From contig NZ_CP152376.1 of the NCBI RefSeq assembly GCF_038784515.1, positions 1,674,001 to 1,738,000 of the forward strand: a stretch of DNA of 64,000 bases, read 5' to 3'. This DNA comes from Rhodoferax sp. GW822-FHT02A01. Its GTDB lineage: Bacteria > Pseudomonadota > Gammaproteobacteria > Burkholderiales > Burkholderiaceae_C. Shown in pieces: positions 38,867-48,792 of this stretch (position 1 is the first letter of the stretch; the number at the start of each line of letters is the position of its first letter). The position numbers and the translations under genes are program-made. The notes under the pieces were generated by a model, which was not told the origin of the DNA, made no database searches, and saw only the letters and a list, made by a program, of their open reading frames with translations.

Positions 38867-39823
38867 CTACCTGGAGGTGGACTTGCTCCGCACTACGCGA
38901 GGTTGCGACTTCTCTCCCTCGCTGTCCGCAAAGAGCTCCACAAAAAGCTGCCTGATCCACATGTTGGCTGGGTCCCGGTTGAACTTGGCATGCCAGAACA
39001 GGTTGATGGCAATATCGGGCAATCGCGCCGGATGGGGCGACGTGACCAGGCCAAAGGGAACTTCGCACCGTTGCGCGAACCGCTGCGGCAAGGTGGCGAT
39101 GAGATCGGTGGTCTGCAACACATGCCCCACGGCAATGAAGTGCGGCAACATCAATCGCATCTTGCGTTTGATACCTGCGCGTTCCAGCAGACCATCCACC
39201 TCTGCATGTCCCGTGTTGGCTGCAATGATGCCCACATGGTCCAGCTCGGTAAATTGCTTCAGTGTCATGGGCGATTTGGCTACCGGGTGCCCCTTGCGAT
39301 AGACGCAGACGTAGGGGTGCCGAAACAGCCGCCGCTGGAAGAAACCTGCCTGCAAATTGGGTAGCAGGCCCAGTGCCAGATCGACCGTACCGGACTCCAT
39401 GTCTTCGCGCAGGTTGCCACTGTTGGGGCGCACGGTGCTCACGCGCACGTTGGGCGCCAGTTTGGACAAGGCAAGCATCAATGGCGGCATGAAATACATT
39501 TCGCCAATGTCATTCATCGCCAGCTGGAAACTGCGGGTGCTGGTGAGCGGATCAAACGAATCACGCGTAGTGAGTGCGGTCTGCAATGCGTTCAACGCGT
39601 AGATCACCGGCTCTGCCAGATGCAAGGCGTAGGGTGTGGGCTCCATCCCGCGGGAGGTTCGCAAAAAGAGCTCATCCTTCAACACGGCGCGCAAGCGCTT
39701 GAGCGCATTGCTGACAGCGGGCTGCGTCAGTCCCAGCTTCTCCGCAGATGTTGAAACGCTGCGGTCCAGCAACAGCTGGTTGAAGACAACCAGCAAGTTC
39801 AGGTCAATTTCGCGCAGATCCAT
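38867..39823 (-). CDS. nagR: LysR-type regulator of the salicylate operon (NagR/NahR-like)
   Basis: 318 residues. An N-terminal winged helix-turn-helix (about 1-65, LGLTQPAVSNALKRLR) and a substrate-binding domain. Segments such as DIGEMYFMPPLM, TVDLALGLLPNLQAGFFQRRL and AINLFWHAKFNRDPANMW are very close, as I recall it, to NahR/NagR, which activate naphthalene/salicylate genes with salicylate as inducer. ATG 39823 has GGAG six bases upstream; ATG 39835 is less likely. It is divergent from nagAa, with a LysR box between them. Confidence 0.9.
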   Translation of the reverse strand: MDLREIDLNLLVVFNQLLLDRSVSTSAEKLGLTQPAVSNALKRLRAVLKDELFLRTSRGMEPTPYALHLAEPVIYALNALQTALTTRDSFDPLTSTRSFQLAMNDIGEMYFMPPLMLALSKLAPNVRVSTVRPNSGNLREDMESGTVDLALGLLPNLQAGFFQRRLFRHPYVCVYRKGHPVAKSPMTLKQFTELDHVGIIAANTGHAEVDGLLERAGIKRKMRLMLPHFIAVGHVLQTTDLIATLPQRFAQRCEVPFGLVTSPHPARLPDIAINLFWHAKFNRDPANMWIRQLFVELFADSEGEKSQPRVVRSKSTSR

Positions 39824-39836
39824 AAGGCACTCCAAT

Positions 39837-39851
39837 ATTCACAGCAGTGAT
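39837..39851. promoter_or_regulatory. NagR/NahR-type LysR box
   Basis: ATTCAC-AGCA-GTGAT is an interrupted inverted repeat containing the T-N11-A spacing (T39838, A39850) and starting with the ATTCAC half-site known from NahR/NagR targets. It lies in the 117-base divergent region, next to the regulator start and upstream of the predicted nagAa promoter. Confidence 0.65.
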
Positions 39852-39859
39852 TCTATCTA

Positions 39860-39887
39860 TTGGTTTTGCTTTATCGACTTATATGAC
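39860..39887 (+). promoter_or_regulatory. Candidate nagAa promoter
   Basis: TTGGTT (39860-39865) and TATGAC (39882-39887) are 16 bases apart. The LysR box then sits just upstream of the -35 element, the usual geometry for a LysR-activated promoter. Both hexamers are imperfect, as expected for an activator-dependent promoter. Confidence 0.4.
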
Positions 39888-39940
39888 GCAAGTCTCCAGA
39901 ATCGCCGCAAACAGGAGACAAGGGCAACAGCCTCAATAGC

Positions 39941-40927
39941 ATGGAACTCGTCGTAGAACCTCTCAACGTGCGTCTGAACGTGGACAGCGGAAGCAATCTG
40001 CTGGACGTCCTCAGGGCGCACCAGCTGCCCATCTCCTACAGCTGCATGTCGGGACGTTGCGGCACCTGCCGCTGCCGCGTGGTGTCTGGTCAGGTGCGCA
40101 ACAGCGGTCCGGAAGCGGGACGGCCGCAGGCGGGAAAAGACGATTACGTACTGGCCTGCCAGGCGGTGCTCACCGACAACTGCAGCATCGAGTTGCCTGA
40201 GGTGGACGAGGTGGTGGTGCATGCCGCACGCATCGTGAAGGGAACGGTCACCGCCATTGAAGCAGCAACGCATGACATCCGCCGCCTCCGGGTCAAGCTG
40301 GCCAAGCCGATCGAATTCAGTGCCGGACAGTATGCGACGGTGCAGTTCACGCCCGAACACATCCGCCCCTATTCCATGGCCGGATTGAGTGAAGACGACG
40401 AGTGGGAATTCCAGATCCGCCGGGTACCAGATGGGCGGGTTACCGCTTTCATATTTGACGAACTGCAAGTGGGTGCCGCGCTGCGCATCAGTGGCCCGCT
40501 GGGTACTGCCTATCTGCGCAAGAAGCACACCGGTCCCATGCTCTGCGTGGGTGGCGGTACGGGTCTGGCGCCGGTGTTATCCATCGTGCGTGGCGCGTTG
40601 GCCTCAGGCATGCAGAACCCGATTCATCTGTACTTCGGTGTGCGCAGCGCCGAGGATGTCTATGACGCGGACCGCCTGCAGGCTTTGGCCGCCGCCCACC
40701 CGAACGTGAAGGTTCACATCGTGGTCGCCACCGGCGCTCCCGGTGCAGGTCAGCGCAGCGGCCTGGTCACAGACGCCATCGAAAAAGACCTCGGCAGCCT
40801 CAAGGGTTGGCGCGCCTACCTGTGCGGCGCACCGGCCATGGTCGACGCGCTCAACCTGCTCGTCACCCGCATGGGCGTGGAGCCGGGCCATGTGCATGCC
40901 GACGCCTTCTACCCCAGTGGCGTCTGA
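39941..40927 (+). CDS. nagAa: Ferredoxin reductase of salicylate 5-hydroxylase
   Basis: 328 residues. An N-terminal chloroplast-type 2Fe-2S ferredoxin domain (CMSGRCGTC near 35-43, last Cys in LACQA) is fused to a flavin/NAD reductase (RPYSMAGL flavin motif, [14 protein letters not shown] nucleotide motif, ending [10 protein letters not shown]). This is the NagAa electron-entry component that feeds the Rieske ferredoxin. The nearest GGAGACAA lies 19 bases before the ATG, unusually far. First gene of the operon. Confidence 0.94.
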   Translation: MELVVEPLNVRLNVDSGSNLLDVLRAHQLPISYSCMSGRCGTCRCRVVSGQVRNSGPEAGRPQAGKDDYVLACQAVLTDNCSIELPEVDEVVVHAARIVKGTVTAIEAATHDIRRLRVKLAKPIEFSAGQYATVQFTPEHIRPYSMAGLSEDDEWEFQIRRVPDGRVTAFIFDELQVGAALRISGPLGTAYLRKKHTGPMLCVGGGTGLAPVLSIVRGALASGMQNPIHLYFGVRSAEDVYDADRLQALAAAHPNVKVHIVVATGAPGAGQRSGLVTDAIEKDLGSLKGWRAYLCGAPAMVDALNLLVTRMGVEPGHVHADAFYPSGV

Positions 40928-40973
40928 CGCGCGCTGCTTTCACTGACACCTGAACAACCAAAGGAGACAAGCA

Positions 40974-42236
40974 ATGAGTGAAACCAATACCGTCTTCCCC
41001 GACAGCCCTGTATGGCCAGGGGAAGGGACCAGCCGGGTGCCCTTTTGGGCGTATACCCGTGAGGATTTGTACAAGAAGGAACTGGATCGTCTGTTCTACA
41101 ACGGTCACTGGTGCTATGTTGGCCTGGAGGCAGAAATCCCCAACGCGGGTGACTTCAAGCGCACCGTGGTTGGCGAGCGCTCCGTCATCATGGTGCGCGA
41201 CCCGGAAGGTCATGTGAACGTGGTGGAAAACGTCTGTGCCCACCGCGGCATGCGTTTCTGCCGCGAGCGCAACGGCCATGCCAAGGACTTCTTCTGTCCG
41301 TACCACCAGTGGAACTACAGCCTCAAGGGTGACCTGCAGGGAGTGCCATTCATACGCGGGGTCAAGCAGGAAGGCAAGGTCAACGGTGGCATGCCCAAGG
41401 ACTTCAAGGTGGCCGACCACGGCCTCACCAAGTTGAAGGTGGCTGTGCGCGGTGGCGTGGTATTCGCCTCCTTTGACCACGATGTGGAGCCTTTTGAGGA
41501 ATTCCTCGGACCCACCATCCTGAAATATTTCGACCGCGTGTTTGATGGCCGCAAGCTCGAGATACTGGGTTATCGCCGCCAGCGCATTCCGGGCAACTGG
41601 AAACTGATGCAGGAAAACATCAAGGACCCCTACCATCCCGGTCTGCTGCACACCTGGTTCTCCACCTTTGGCCTGTGGCGCGCGGATAACAAGTCCGAAC
41701 TGAAGATGGACGACAAGTTCCGCCATGCCGCCATGATCTCCACCCGCGGCCAGGGCGGCAAGAACGCCGATGTGGTGTCCGGCGTGGACAGCTTCAAGGA
41801 CCAGATGAAGGTCAACGACCCACGCCTGCTGGACATCGTCCCCGAACCCTGGTGGGGTGGCCCCACAGCCGTGATGACCACCATCTTCCCCAGTGTGATC
41901 ATCCAGCAGCAGGTCAACAGCGTATCCACACGTCACATCCAGCCCAACGGACACGGCTCCTTCGACTTTGTGTGGACGCACTTCGGCTTTGAAGACGACA
42001 CACCCGAAATGAAAGAGCGCCGCCTGATCCAGGCCAATCTGTTCGGCCCGGCAGGATTCGTCTCAGCCGACGATGGCGAGGTCATCGAATGGTCGCAAGA
42101 AGGCTTCGAGCAAAAGCCCGCACACCGCACGGTCATCGAGATGGGCGGATACGACATAGGCGACACCGATCACATGGTCACCGAGACCTTGATTCGTGGC
42201 ATGTACAACTACTGGCGCAAGGTGATGGGGGAATAA
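40974..42236 (+). CDS. nagG: Salicylate 5-hydroxylase large (alpha) subunit
   Basis: 420 residues. A Rieske domain (CAHRGMRFC and CPYHQW motifs, about 85-112) and a catalytic domain with the mononuclear-iron facial triad, the [12 protein letters not shown] stretch supplying two His. The sequence is characteristic of NagG, which turns salicylate into gentisate, rather than the naphthalene dioxygenase alpha subunit. AAGGAGACAA is ideally spaced before ATG 40974. Co-transcribed with nagAa and nagH. Confidence 0.94.
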   Translation: MSETNTVFPDSPVWPGEGTSRVPFWAYTREDLYKKELDRLFYNGHWCYVGLEAEIPNAGDFKRTVVGERSVIMVRDPEGHVNVVENVCAHRGMRFCRERNGHAKDFFCPYHQWNYSLKGDLQGVPFIRGVKQEGKVNGGMPKDFKVADHGLTKLKVAVRGGVVFASFDHDVEPFEEFLGPTILKYFDRVFDGRKLEILGYRRQRIPGNWKLMQENIKDPYHPGLLHTWFSTFGLWRADNKSELKMDDKFRHAAMISTRGQGGKNADVVSGVDSFKDQMKVNDPRLLDIVPEPWWGGPTAVMTTIFPSVIIQQQVNSVSTRHIQPNGHGSFDFVWTHFGFEDDTPEMKERRLIQANLFGPAGFVSADDGEVIEWSQEGFEQKPAHRTVIEMGGYDIGDTDHMVTETLIRGMYNYWRKVMGE

Positions 42237-42238
42237 AC

Positions 42239-42724
42239 ATGATCGACTTCAAGACGTACTTCGAACTGCTCAACCTCTACAGCGACTACGCCATGGTCTG
42301 CGACTCGGCCGAATGGGAAAAGTGGCCCGAGTTCTTTGTGGAAGAGGGTACCTACCGCCTGCAGCCGCGCGAGAACTTTGACCAGGGCCTGCCCCTGTGC
42401 CTGCTGGCGCTGGAGAGCAAGAACATGATTCGCGATCGGGTTTACGGCGTCAAGGAAACCATGTACCACGACCCCTACTACCAGCGCCATATCGTGGGCA
42501 CGCCGCGTGTGGTGTCGGTGGAGCGTGACCTCTATGGTGAGCGCATCACCTCGGAAGCCAACTACACCGTGATCCGTACCAAGTTCGACGGGGACTCCAC
42601 GGTCTTCAATGTGGGCTATTACCGCGATGTGATCGTGCGCACGCCCGAGGGGCTGAAGTTCCAGTCCCGTCTGTGCGTCTATGACAGCGAAATGATCTCC
42701 AACTCCATCATCTACCCCATCTAA
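42239..42724 (+). CDS. nagH: Salicylate 5-hydroxylase small (beta) subunit
   Basis: A 161-residue NTF2/SnoaL-fold beta subunit of a ring-hydroxylating oxygenase, ending with the typical [14 protein letters not shown]. It stabilises the alpha3beta3 oxygenase. It starts two bases after the nagG stop, so it is tightly coupled. Confidence 0.93.
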   Translation: MIDFKTYFELLNLYSDYAMVCDSAEWEKWPEFFVEEGTYRLQPRENFDQGLPLCLLALESKNMIRDRVYGVKETMYHDPYYQRHIVGTPRVVSVERDLYGERITSEANYTVIRTKFDGDSTVFNVGYYRDVIVRTPEGLKFQSRLCVYDSEMISNSIIYPI

Positions 42725-42733
42725 GGACAAGCA

Positions 42734-43048
42734 ATGGCTGACAACTGGTTGGATGCAGCGGCCCTGGCCGACGTTCCCGAGGGTGACGTGATTGGCGTGC
42801 AGGTGGGGGGCAAGGAGATTGCCCTGTACGAAGTGGAGGGCGAGGTCTTTGCCACCGACAACTTCTGTACCCATGGCCACGCCCGCATGAGTGACGGATT
42901 TCTCGAAGGTCGCGAAATTGAATGTCCCCTGCACCAAGGCAAGTTCGACGTGTGCACGGGCCAGGCCTTGTGCGCGCCGTTGACCGAGAACATCAAGACC
43001 TATGCCGTGCGCATCGAGAACATGCGCGTGATGCTCAAGCTCGACTGA
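42734..43048 (+). CDS. nagAb: Rieske ferredoxin of salicylate 5-hydroxylase
   Basis: A 104-residue single-domain Rieske protein with CTHGHA and CPLHQGKF, the C-x-H and C-x2-H clusters, spaced normally. It carries electrons from NagAa to NagGH. AGGACAA precedes the ATG, nine bases after nagH. In Ralstonia U2 this gene is followed by nagAcAd (naphthalene dioxygenase); here it is followed by a transporter. Confidence 0.93.
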   Translation: MADNWLDAAALADVPEGDVIGVQVGGKEIALYEVEGEVFATDNFCTHGHARMSDGFLEGREIECPLHQGKFDVCTGQALCAPLTENIKTYAVRIENMRVMLKLD

Positions 43049-43101
43049 ATTGACTGATCAATGCGCCCTGTGAGGACGCACAAACCATTGAGGAGACAAA
43101 C

Positions 43102-44274
43102 ATGAAATCAAAACCCTTTGCCAAGATATTTGCCTGCAGCGTGGCTGCGCTAAGCCTGAGTGCCGCCCATGCGGAAATAAAGATCGGCTTTACCGGCCCT
43201 TTGTCGGGACCGGTGGCCGCCGTGGGGCAGGACCAGTACGACGGCTTCATGCTGGGCATTGAAGCCCTGGGCAAGAAGTTGGGCGGAGAGGCCGTCACGG
43301 TGCTGCGCGAGGACGACCAGCTCAAGCCCGAACTGGGCAACCAGATTGCCCGCAAGCTGATTGACCGCGACAAGGTGGATGCCATTGTGGGGCTCGGTTT
43401 CTCCAATGTACTGATGGCCAGCCTGCCACGCATTGTGGAGTCCGGTACGGTGGCCATTGCCACCAATGCGGGCCCGTCTCCGCTGGCCGGCGCCGGTTGC
43501 CTGCCCAATGTGTTTTCCATGGCCTGGCAGAACGACGGCACGGCAGAGGCCATGGGCAAGTACGCGCAGGACACCGGCTACAAGCGTGTGTATCTGATGG
43601 CCCCCAACTACCAGGCCGGCAAGGACTATGTCGCCGGCTTCAAGCGCTATTTCAAGGGCCAGGTGCTGGACGAGGTGTACACCCAGGTCAACCAGCCCGA
43701 CTACTCTGCCGAGATTGCTCAGCTGCAGTCTGCCGGGCCGGACGCCGTGTTCGTGTTCTATCCGGGCGGTATGGGTGTGAACTTTGTCAAACAGTTCAGC
43801 CAGGCCGGCCTGCTCAAGAAGATTCCCATGCTGTCGGCCTTCACGGTGGACGGCACCACCTTGCCGTCCTTGCGTGACGCGGCAGTAGGCGTCATTTCGG
43901 GCGCCATGTGGGATGTGGCATTGAAGACGCCGGGCAACGCCGAGTTCATCGCAGCCTTCAGCAAGAAATACGGCCGCGTTCCCAGCCACTATGCGGCGGT
44001 GGCGTATGACACGGCCCGTCTGCTGGACATTGCCGTGCGCAAGGTCAAGGGCAATACCGTTGGCAAGGCGGCATTCGCTGCAGCCGTCAAGTCAGCCGGT
44101 GCCGAGCTGAAGTCCATTCGCGGCCCTTTCCGATTCAACACCAACAACATGCCGGTACAGAACTACTACGCCTTCCAGACGATCAAGGAAGGCAATGATG
44201 TCACCGTCAAGCAGTTGAGCACACCCTTGGCGGATCACCAGGATGCCTACGTGGCTCTGTGCAAGGCCAAGTGA
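43102..44274 (+). CDS. LivK-type ABC substrate-binding protein (aromatic acid?)
   Basis: 390 residues. A signal peptide (cleavage after AHA, about residue 25), then a Peripla_BP_6 fold starting IKIGFTGPLSGPVAAVG. The middle contains VYLMAPNYQAGKDYVAG and the C-terminus ends in ADHQDAYVALCKAK. AGGAGACAA precedes the ATG. By family it captures amino acids or small aromatic acids in the periplasm. Inside a salicylate/gentisate operon, an aromatic carboxylate is the best guess. Confidence 0.88.
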   Translation: MKSKPFAKIFACSVAALSLSAAHAEIKIGFTGPLSGPVAAVGQDQYDGFMLGIEALGKKLGGEAVTVLREDDQLKPELGNQIARKLIDRDKVDAIVGLGFSNVLMASLPRIVESGTVAIATNAGPSPLAGAGCLPNVFSMAWQNDGTAEAMGKYAQDTGYKRVYLMAPNYQAGKDYVAGFKRYFKGQVLDEVYTQVNQPDYSAEIAQLQSAGPDAVFVFYPGGMGVNFVKQFSQAGLLKKIPMLSAFTVDGTTLPSLRDAAVGVISGAMWDVALKTPGNAEFIAAFSKKYGRVPSHYAAVAYDTARLLDIAVRKVKGNTVGKAAFAAAVKSAGAELKSIRGPFRFNTNNMPVQNYYAFQTIKEGNDVTVKQLSTPLADHQDAYVALCKAK

Positions 44275-45200
44275 TGTCGGCATCCCTGCTTATTGCGCAG
44301 CTGCTCAACGGCCTGCAGTACGGCATCATGCTGTTTCTGCTGGCCGCCGGTCTGACGTTGGTGTTCGGCATCATGAGCTTTGTCAATCTGGCCCATGGTT
44401 CGCTGTACATGCTGGGCGCCTACGCGGCTGCCGTGGTGGGCGGCTCCACAGGTTCCTTCGCGCTGGGCGTGCTGGCGGCAGTCGCCACCGGGGTTGTGGT
44501 GGGGCTGGTGCTGGAGTGGGTGGCCGTATCCAGGCTGTACCGGCGCGACCACCTGGACCATGTGCTGGCCACTTTCGGCCTGGTGCTGTTCTTCAATGAG
44601 GTCGTGCGCATGGTCTGGGGCCCGCAGCCCGTCTTTGTCAGCTTGCCGGAGTCACTCTCCGGCACGGTCGACCTGTTGGGATTCAGCTACCCCAGTTACC
44701 GCTTCCTGATCATTGTGGTGGGCCTGCTGGTAGCCGCAGGCAGCCAGTGGCTGATCCACAAGACCCGCGTCGGCATGCTGATTCGTGCCGGCTCGGTCAA
44801 CCCGCAGATGGTGGGCGCACTGGGCGTCAACATCGGTTTGCTCAACGCCATGCTGTTCGCACTGGGCTCGGCCCTGGCGGCGCTGGCCGGCGCCATGGCC
44901 GGCCCCATCCTGTCGGTGCAAAGCGGCATGGGGGAACCCGTGCTGATTACGACATTGGTGGTGATCGTGATTGGGGGCATTGGCTCCGTGCACGGCGCAC
45001 TCTATGCCGGCATCATCGTCGGGCTCGTTGACACGCTGGGCCGCACCTTTTTGCCCATGCTCATACGCGCCTTTGCCGACAGGGAAGTCGCCAATGCTGC
45101 CGGACCCGCCCTTGCGTCCATGCTGATCTACGTGCTGATGGCCGTGATCCTGGCCTGGCGTCCGCAAGGCCTGTTTCCCGCCATCAAGGGCAAATCATGA
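44274..45200 (+). CDS. LivH-type ABC permease
   Basis: 308 residues, about eight membrane segments; motif GIMSFVNLAHGSLYMLGAY near the start and VVIVIGGIGSVHGAL in the C-terminal half are typical of LivH. ATG overlaps the binding-protein stop by one base (TGATG). Channel half of the importer. Confidence 0.91.
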   Translation: MSASLLIAQLLNGLQYGIMLFLLAAGLTLVFGIMSFVNLAHGSLYMLGAYAAAVVGGSTGSFALGVLAAVATGVVVGLVLEWVAVSRLYRRDHLDHVLATFGLVLFFNEVVRMVWGPQPVFVSLPESLSGTVDLLGFSYPSYRFLIIVVGLLVAAGSQWLIHKTRVGMLIRAGSVNPQMVGALGVNIGLLNAMLFALGSALAALAGAMAGPILSVQSGMGEPVLITTLVVIVIGGIGSVHGALYAGIIVGLVDTLGRTFLPMLIRAFADREVANAAGPALASMLIYVLMAVILAWRPQGLFPAIKGKS

Positions 45201-46153
45201 AGAACCCCATTCGACCGGCGCAGCACATTCCGGTGCTGCTGCTTCTGGCCCTGGCCGTGCTGCCGCCCATTGCCACAGGGTTGCAGGACAGCTTCTGGGT
45301 CTCGTTCTTTGCCCGCGTGCTGGTCTACGCCATCGCCGCCAGCGCCCTGAATATTGCCCTGGGCTTTGGCGGCCTGGTCAGCCTGGGCCATGCCCTGTTT
45401 GTCGGCATCGGCATGTACAGCGTTTCGCTGCCGGCTTACTACGGTGTGTCTTCCGGCTGGGTCCATCTGGGCATGTGCGTGCTGCTGTGTGCGCTGGTGG
45501 GAGGATTCACCGGGCTGATCAGCCTGCGCACGTCCGGCATCGCCTTCATCATGATCACACTGGCATTTGCGCAGATGGGCTACTTCGTCATTGTCAGCCT
45601 CAAGCAGTATGGCGGCGACGATGGCATGGGCATTGCCTCCGCCAGTGCATTCTTCGGCCTGCAACTCAACACGCCCACAGCGGTCTACTACGCTGCCTGG
45701 GGTGTGCTGGTTGCTTTGACCTGGTGGGTTCTGCGGCTGCGCGTCTCGCCCTTTGGCATGGCTTTGCGGGCCGGGCGGCAGAACGCAAGACGGGTGATGT
45801 CCGTGGGGCTGGCGCTGCAGCGCTACCAACTGGCCGCCTACACCCTCTCGGCCGTTCTGTGCGGCGTGGCCGGCATGCTGCTGGCCAACCTCAACGCCTA
45901 TGCCTCACCCAGCAGCATGGCCTGGACCGTGTCGGGAGAGCTCATCGTCATGGTGGTGCTGGGTGGCCTGGGCAGTGTCTTCGGTCCCTTTCTGGGGGCG
46001 CTGGCATTTCTTGGCGCAGAAGAAGTGTTGAAGGCTGCCACAGAGCATTGGATGGCGGTGTTCGGTCTGGCCATTCTGGCGGTCGCCATGTTGGGCAAGA
46101 CGGGTCTGGCAGGCTGGCTGCAGAACCGCACTGCGAAAGAAGGTTCCGCATGA
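45197..46153 (+). CDS. LivM-type ABC permease
   Basis: 318 residues with about nine membrane segments and the LivM motifs ALGFGGLVSLGHALFVGIG, RTSGIAFIMITLAFAQM and VVLGGLGSVFGPFLGA. It overlaps LivH by four bases and the next ATPase by four, so translation of the whole transporter is chained. Confidence 0.91.
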   Translation: MKNPIRPAQHIPVLLLLALAVLPPIATGLQDSFWVSFFARVLVYAIAASALNIALGFGGLVSLGHALFVGIGMYSVSLPAYYGVSSGWVHLGMCVLLCALVGGFTGLISLRTSGIAFIMITLAFAQMGYFVIVSLKQYGGDDGMGIASASAFFGLQLNTPTAVYYAAWGVLVALTWWVLRLRVSPFGMALRAGRQNARRVMSVGLALQRYQLAAYTLSAVLCGVAGMLLANLNAYASPSSMAWTVSGELIVMVVLGGLGSVFGPFLGALAFLGAEEVLKAATEHWMAVFGLAILAVAMLGKTGLAGWLQNRTAKEGSA

Positions 46154-46902
46154 AGACGCTGTTGCAAACAGACGCCCTGACCAAGCGCTATGGCGCCATT
46201 CTGGTCACCGACAAGGTGTCGCTGGACGTGCGGGAAGGGGAGCTGCACGCCATCATCGGCCCCAATGGTGCGGGCAAGACCACACTGATCAACCAGTTGT
46301 CGGGCGAGCTGCGGTCGGATAGCGGGAACATCCGCTTTGGCGACCAGGACGTGAGCGCCTTGGGCATCAATGCCCGCGCCCGCGCAGGCCTGGTGCGCTC
46401 CTACCAGATCACTTCGGTGTTTGACGAATTCACGGTCCTGGAAAACGCGACCCTGGCGGCACTGGGCGCACGCACCCATGCATTCCGGTTCTGGCAGTCC
46501 ATGCTGGGCGACCGCCAGGCGCATGCCGCTGCGCTGGAGGGCATAGAGGCTGCGGGCCTCTTTGCGCGATCCCACATTCAGGCATCCGAGCTGGGCTATG
46601 GTGAGCGCAGGCAGCTGGAGCTGGCCATGGCATTGGCTGCGCGTCCCCGGTTCCTGCTGCTGGACGAGCCCATGGCCGGCATGAGCGTGCAGGAGTCTGC
46701 CGCCGTGGTGGCATTGCTCAAAACACTCAAGCGCAAGTACACCATTCTGCTGGTCGAACACGACATGAACGCCGTGTTCGCTCTGGCTGACCGCATCAGC
46801 GTGCTGGTGTATGGCCGATTGATGGTGACCGGCTCGCCGGAGGAAATACGCGCCAACGAGGAAGTGCGCTCCATCTACCTCGGTGAAGAGGAGATCGCCT
46901 GA
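46150..46902 (+). CDS. LivG-type ABC ATPase
   Basis: A 250-residue ATPase with intact Walker A GPNGAGKTT, ATPase signature region ELGYGERRQLELAMALA, Walker B FLLLDEPMAGM and H-loop LVEHDMNAVF. The Ser-Gly of the usual LSGG reads LGYGE, common in LivG. It pairs with the LivF-like subunit downstream. Confidence 0.92.
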   Translation: MKTLLQTDALTKRYGAILVTDKVSLDVREGELHAIIGPNGAGKTTLINQLSGELRSDSGNIRFGDQDVSALGINARARAGLVRSYQITSVFDEFTVLENATLAALGARTHAFRFWQSMLGDRQAHAAALEGIEAAGLFARSHIQASELGYGERRQLELAMALAARPRFLLLDEPMAGMSVQESAAVVALLKTLKRKYTILLVEHDMNAVFALADRISVLVYGRLMVTGSPEEIRANEEVRSIYLGEEEIA

Positions 46903-46904
46903 CC

Positions 46905-47618
46905 ATGAACCCCTTATTGACTGTGACGGGTTTGAAGGCTGGCTACGGCGCTGCCCAGGTTCTGTTTGGTGTGGACCTGTCGGTTGGCGAGGGCGAGGTC
47001 ATCACCCTGCTGGGGCGCAACGGAATGGGCCGCTCCACCACCATCAAGTGCCTGTTTGGATTGCTGGAACCCAAGGCTGGAGAAATTGCTTTCGGTGGCA
47101 AGCGCACGGAACGGCTGGCTTCCCACCAGATTGCCAAGCTGGGGCTGGGGCTGGTGCCCGAAGGCCGACAGATCTTTCCGAACCTGACAGTGGAGGAGAA
47201 CCTGGTTGCCACAGCACGCAGCAACGCAGCCAATGGCCTGAAGGACTGGAGCCTGCAGCGCGTGTATGGCTTCTTCCCGCGTCTGGAGGAGCGACGCTTC
47301 AACATGGGTTCGCAGCTCTCCGGGGGTGAGCAACAGATGCTGGCGATTGGCCGCGCCCTGATGACCAACCCGCGGCTGGTGGTGCTGGACGAAGCCACCG
47401 AGGGCCTGGCACCACTCATCCGCGCAGAGATCTGGCGTGCACTGGGGGAGTTGAAGGCCGAGGGCCTGTCCCTGATCGTGATCGACAAAAACCTGGGGCC
47501 CTTGCTGGAGTTGGCGGACCGCCACTTTGTGATGGAGAAGGGCGTGGTGGTCTGGTCTGGTACGTCCGCTGAATTGCGGGTAACCCCCCGCATCGTGCAC
47601 GAGTACCTGGGTGTTTGA
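46905..47618 (+). CDS. LivF-type ABC ATPase with Walker A Lys to Arg
   Basis: 237 residues. Signature LSGGEQQMLAIGRAL, Walker B LVVLDEATEGLAP and H-loop region VIDKNLGPLLEL are intact or near-intact, but Walker A is GRNGMGRST: codon CGC at 47031-47033 encodes Arg43 in place of the nearly invariant Lys. The H-loop His is also replaced (VIDKN instead of VEQN/EHD). The site may bind ATP but hydrolyse weakly, leaving LivG as the active ATPase. Two bases separate it from LivG. Confidence 0.88.
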   Translation: MNPLLTVTGLKAGYGAAQVLFGVDLSVGEGEVITLLGRNGMGRSTTIKCLFGLLEPKAGEIAFGGKRTERLASHQIAKLGLGLVPEGRQIFPNLTVEENLVATARSNAANGLKDWSLQRVYGFFPRLEERRFNMGSQLSGGEQQMLAIGRALMTNPRLVVLDEATEGLAPLIRAEIWRALGELKAEGLSLIVIDKNLGPLLELADRHFVMEKGVVVWSGTSAELRVTPRIVHEYLGV

Positions 47619-47668
47619 AGAGAACCAGACCACAGCCGTGCGCAGCCCGAATCACTTTGGAGAGCAAC

Positions 47669-48724
47669 ATGAAAGACAACAACCGTTTTGACACGCTGGG
47701 CCGTCTGGAAGACCTGCCGCAGGCCTACCGCGACCAACTTACCCAACGCAATCTGGTTCCGCTATGGCCCAGTCTGCGTGGCGTGTTGCCACCGGATATT
47801 CCTGCGCGCAAGACCCAGACCACGCACTGGCCCTATGCCGAGGTTCGCGAGCTGTTGATTCAGGCCGGTGCGTTGACACCGATCGAGAAGGCGGAGCGTC
47901 GCGTTCTGGTGCTGGCCAATCCGGGCCATGGCCTGAACAACATGCAGGCCAGTGCCGCCATGTACCTGGGCATGCAACTGCTGTTGCCCGGGGAACTGGC
48001 GCCCGTGCACCGCCACACACCCAACGCGGTGCGTATGGTGGTGGAGGGCGAAGGCGCGTGGACGCTGGTGGGTGGCGAGAAGTGCCCCATGCAGCGGGGT
48101 GACCTGATCCTCACGCCCACTGGCTTGTGGCACGAGCACGGCCACGATGGAAAGGACCCGGTGATCTGGCTCGATGTGCTGGACCTGCCCCTGGTCTACT
48201 ACACGGAGACTTCCTACCACCTGGAGGGGCCCAGCCAAAGCGTTACCGAAGGCCAGGGCTTCAAGTCCTATGCACGTGGTGGTGTGGCACCTACCAAGGT
48301 GTTCCAGCGCGCAAACAAGGCATACCCCATGCTGCGCTACCCCTGGGCCGATGCCAAGGCGGCACTGCTGTCGCTGGCTGAAGCGCAGACCGGGCCGGAC
48401 GCTGTGCAGGTCACCTACGTGAATCCGGAAACAGGAGCAGACGCAGAAAACATCCTGGGCTTCTATGCGCTGATGTTGCGCCCCGGAGAAACCTTGCGAC
48501 TTCCGGCACGCTCACCCGCCCAGGTGTTCCACCAGATCGAAGGCCAGACGGATGTGCAGGTGGAGCAGACCGCCTTCGCCCTGGTCGAGGCGGACACCTG
48601 CTGCGCGCCAGGCTATACGGCCGTGACCCTGAAGAACCGCTCTGCCAGTGCGCCCGCCTTCCTGTTTGTGGCAGATGAAGCGCCACTGCATCGCAAATTG
48701 GGTGTGTATGAGAACCGGGGCTGA
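47669..48724 (+). CDS. nagI: Gentisate 1,2-dioxygenase
   Basis: A 351-residue bicupin. The N-terminal cupin has the iron motif PVHRHTPNAVRMVVEGEG and a later WHEHGHDG. It opens the ring of gentisate between C1 and C2 to give maleylpyruvate. ATG 47669 follows GGAGAG. The same operon carries salicylate 5-hydroxylase (producer of gentisate) and the two later steps. Confidence 0.94.
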   Translation: MKDNNRFDTLGRLEDLPQAYRDQLTQRNLVPLWPSLRGVLPPDIPARKTQTTHWPYAEVRELLIQAGALTPIEKAERRVLVLANPGHGLNNMQASAAMYLGMQLLLPGELAPVHRHTPNAVRMVVEGEGAWTLVGGEKCPMQRGDLILTPTGLWHEHGHDGKDPVIWLDVLDLPLVYYTETSYHLEGPSQSVTEGQGFKSYARGGVAPTKVFQRANKAYPMLRYPWADAKAALLSLAEAQTGPDAVQVTYVNPETGADAENILGFYALMLRPGETLRLPARSPAQVFHQIEGQTDVQVEQTAFALVEADTCCAPGYTAVTLKNRSASAPAFLFVADEAPLHRKLGVYENRG

Positions 48725-48792
48725 GTCCCTGGCCGCTTGACGTGCCCTTCACCCCATTCCACCTATCAACATCACTGCAAGAAAGCACCACC

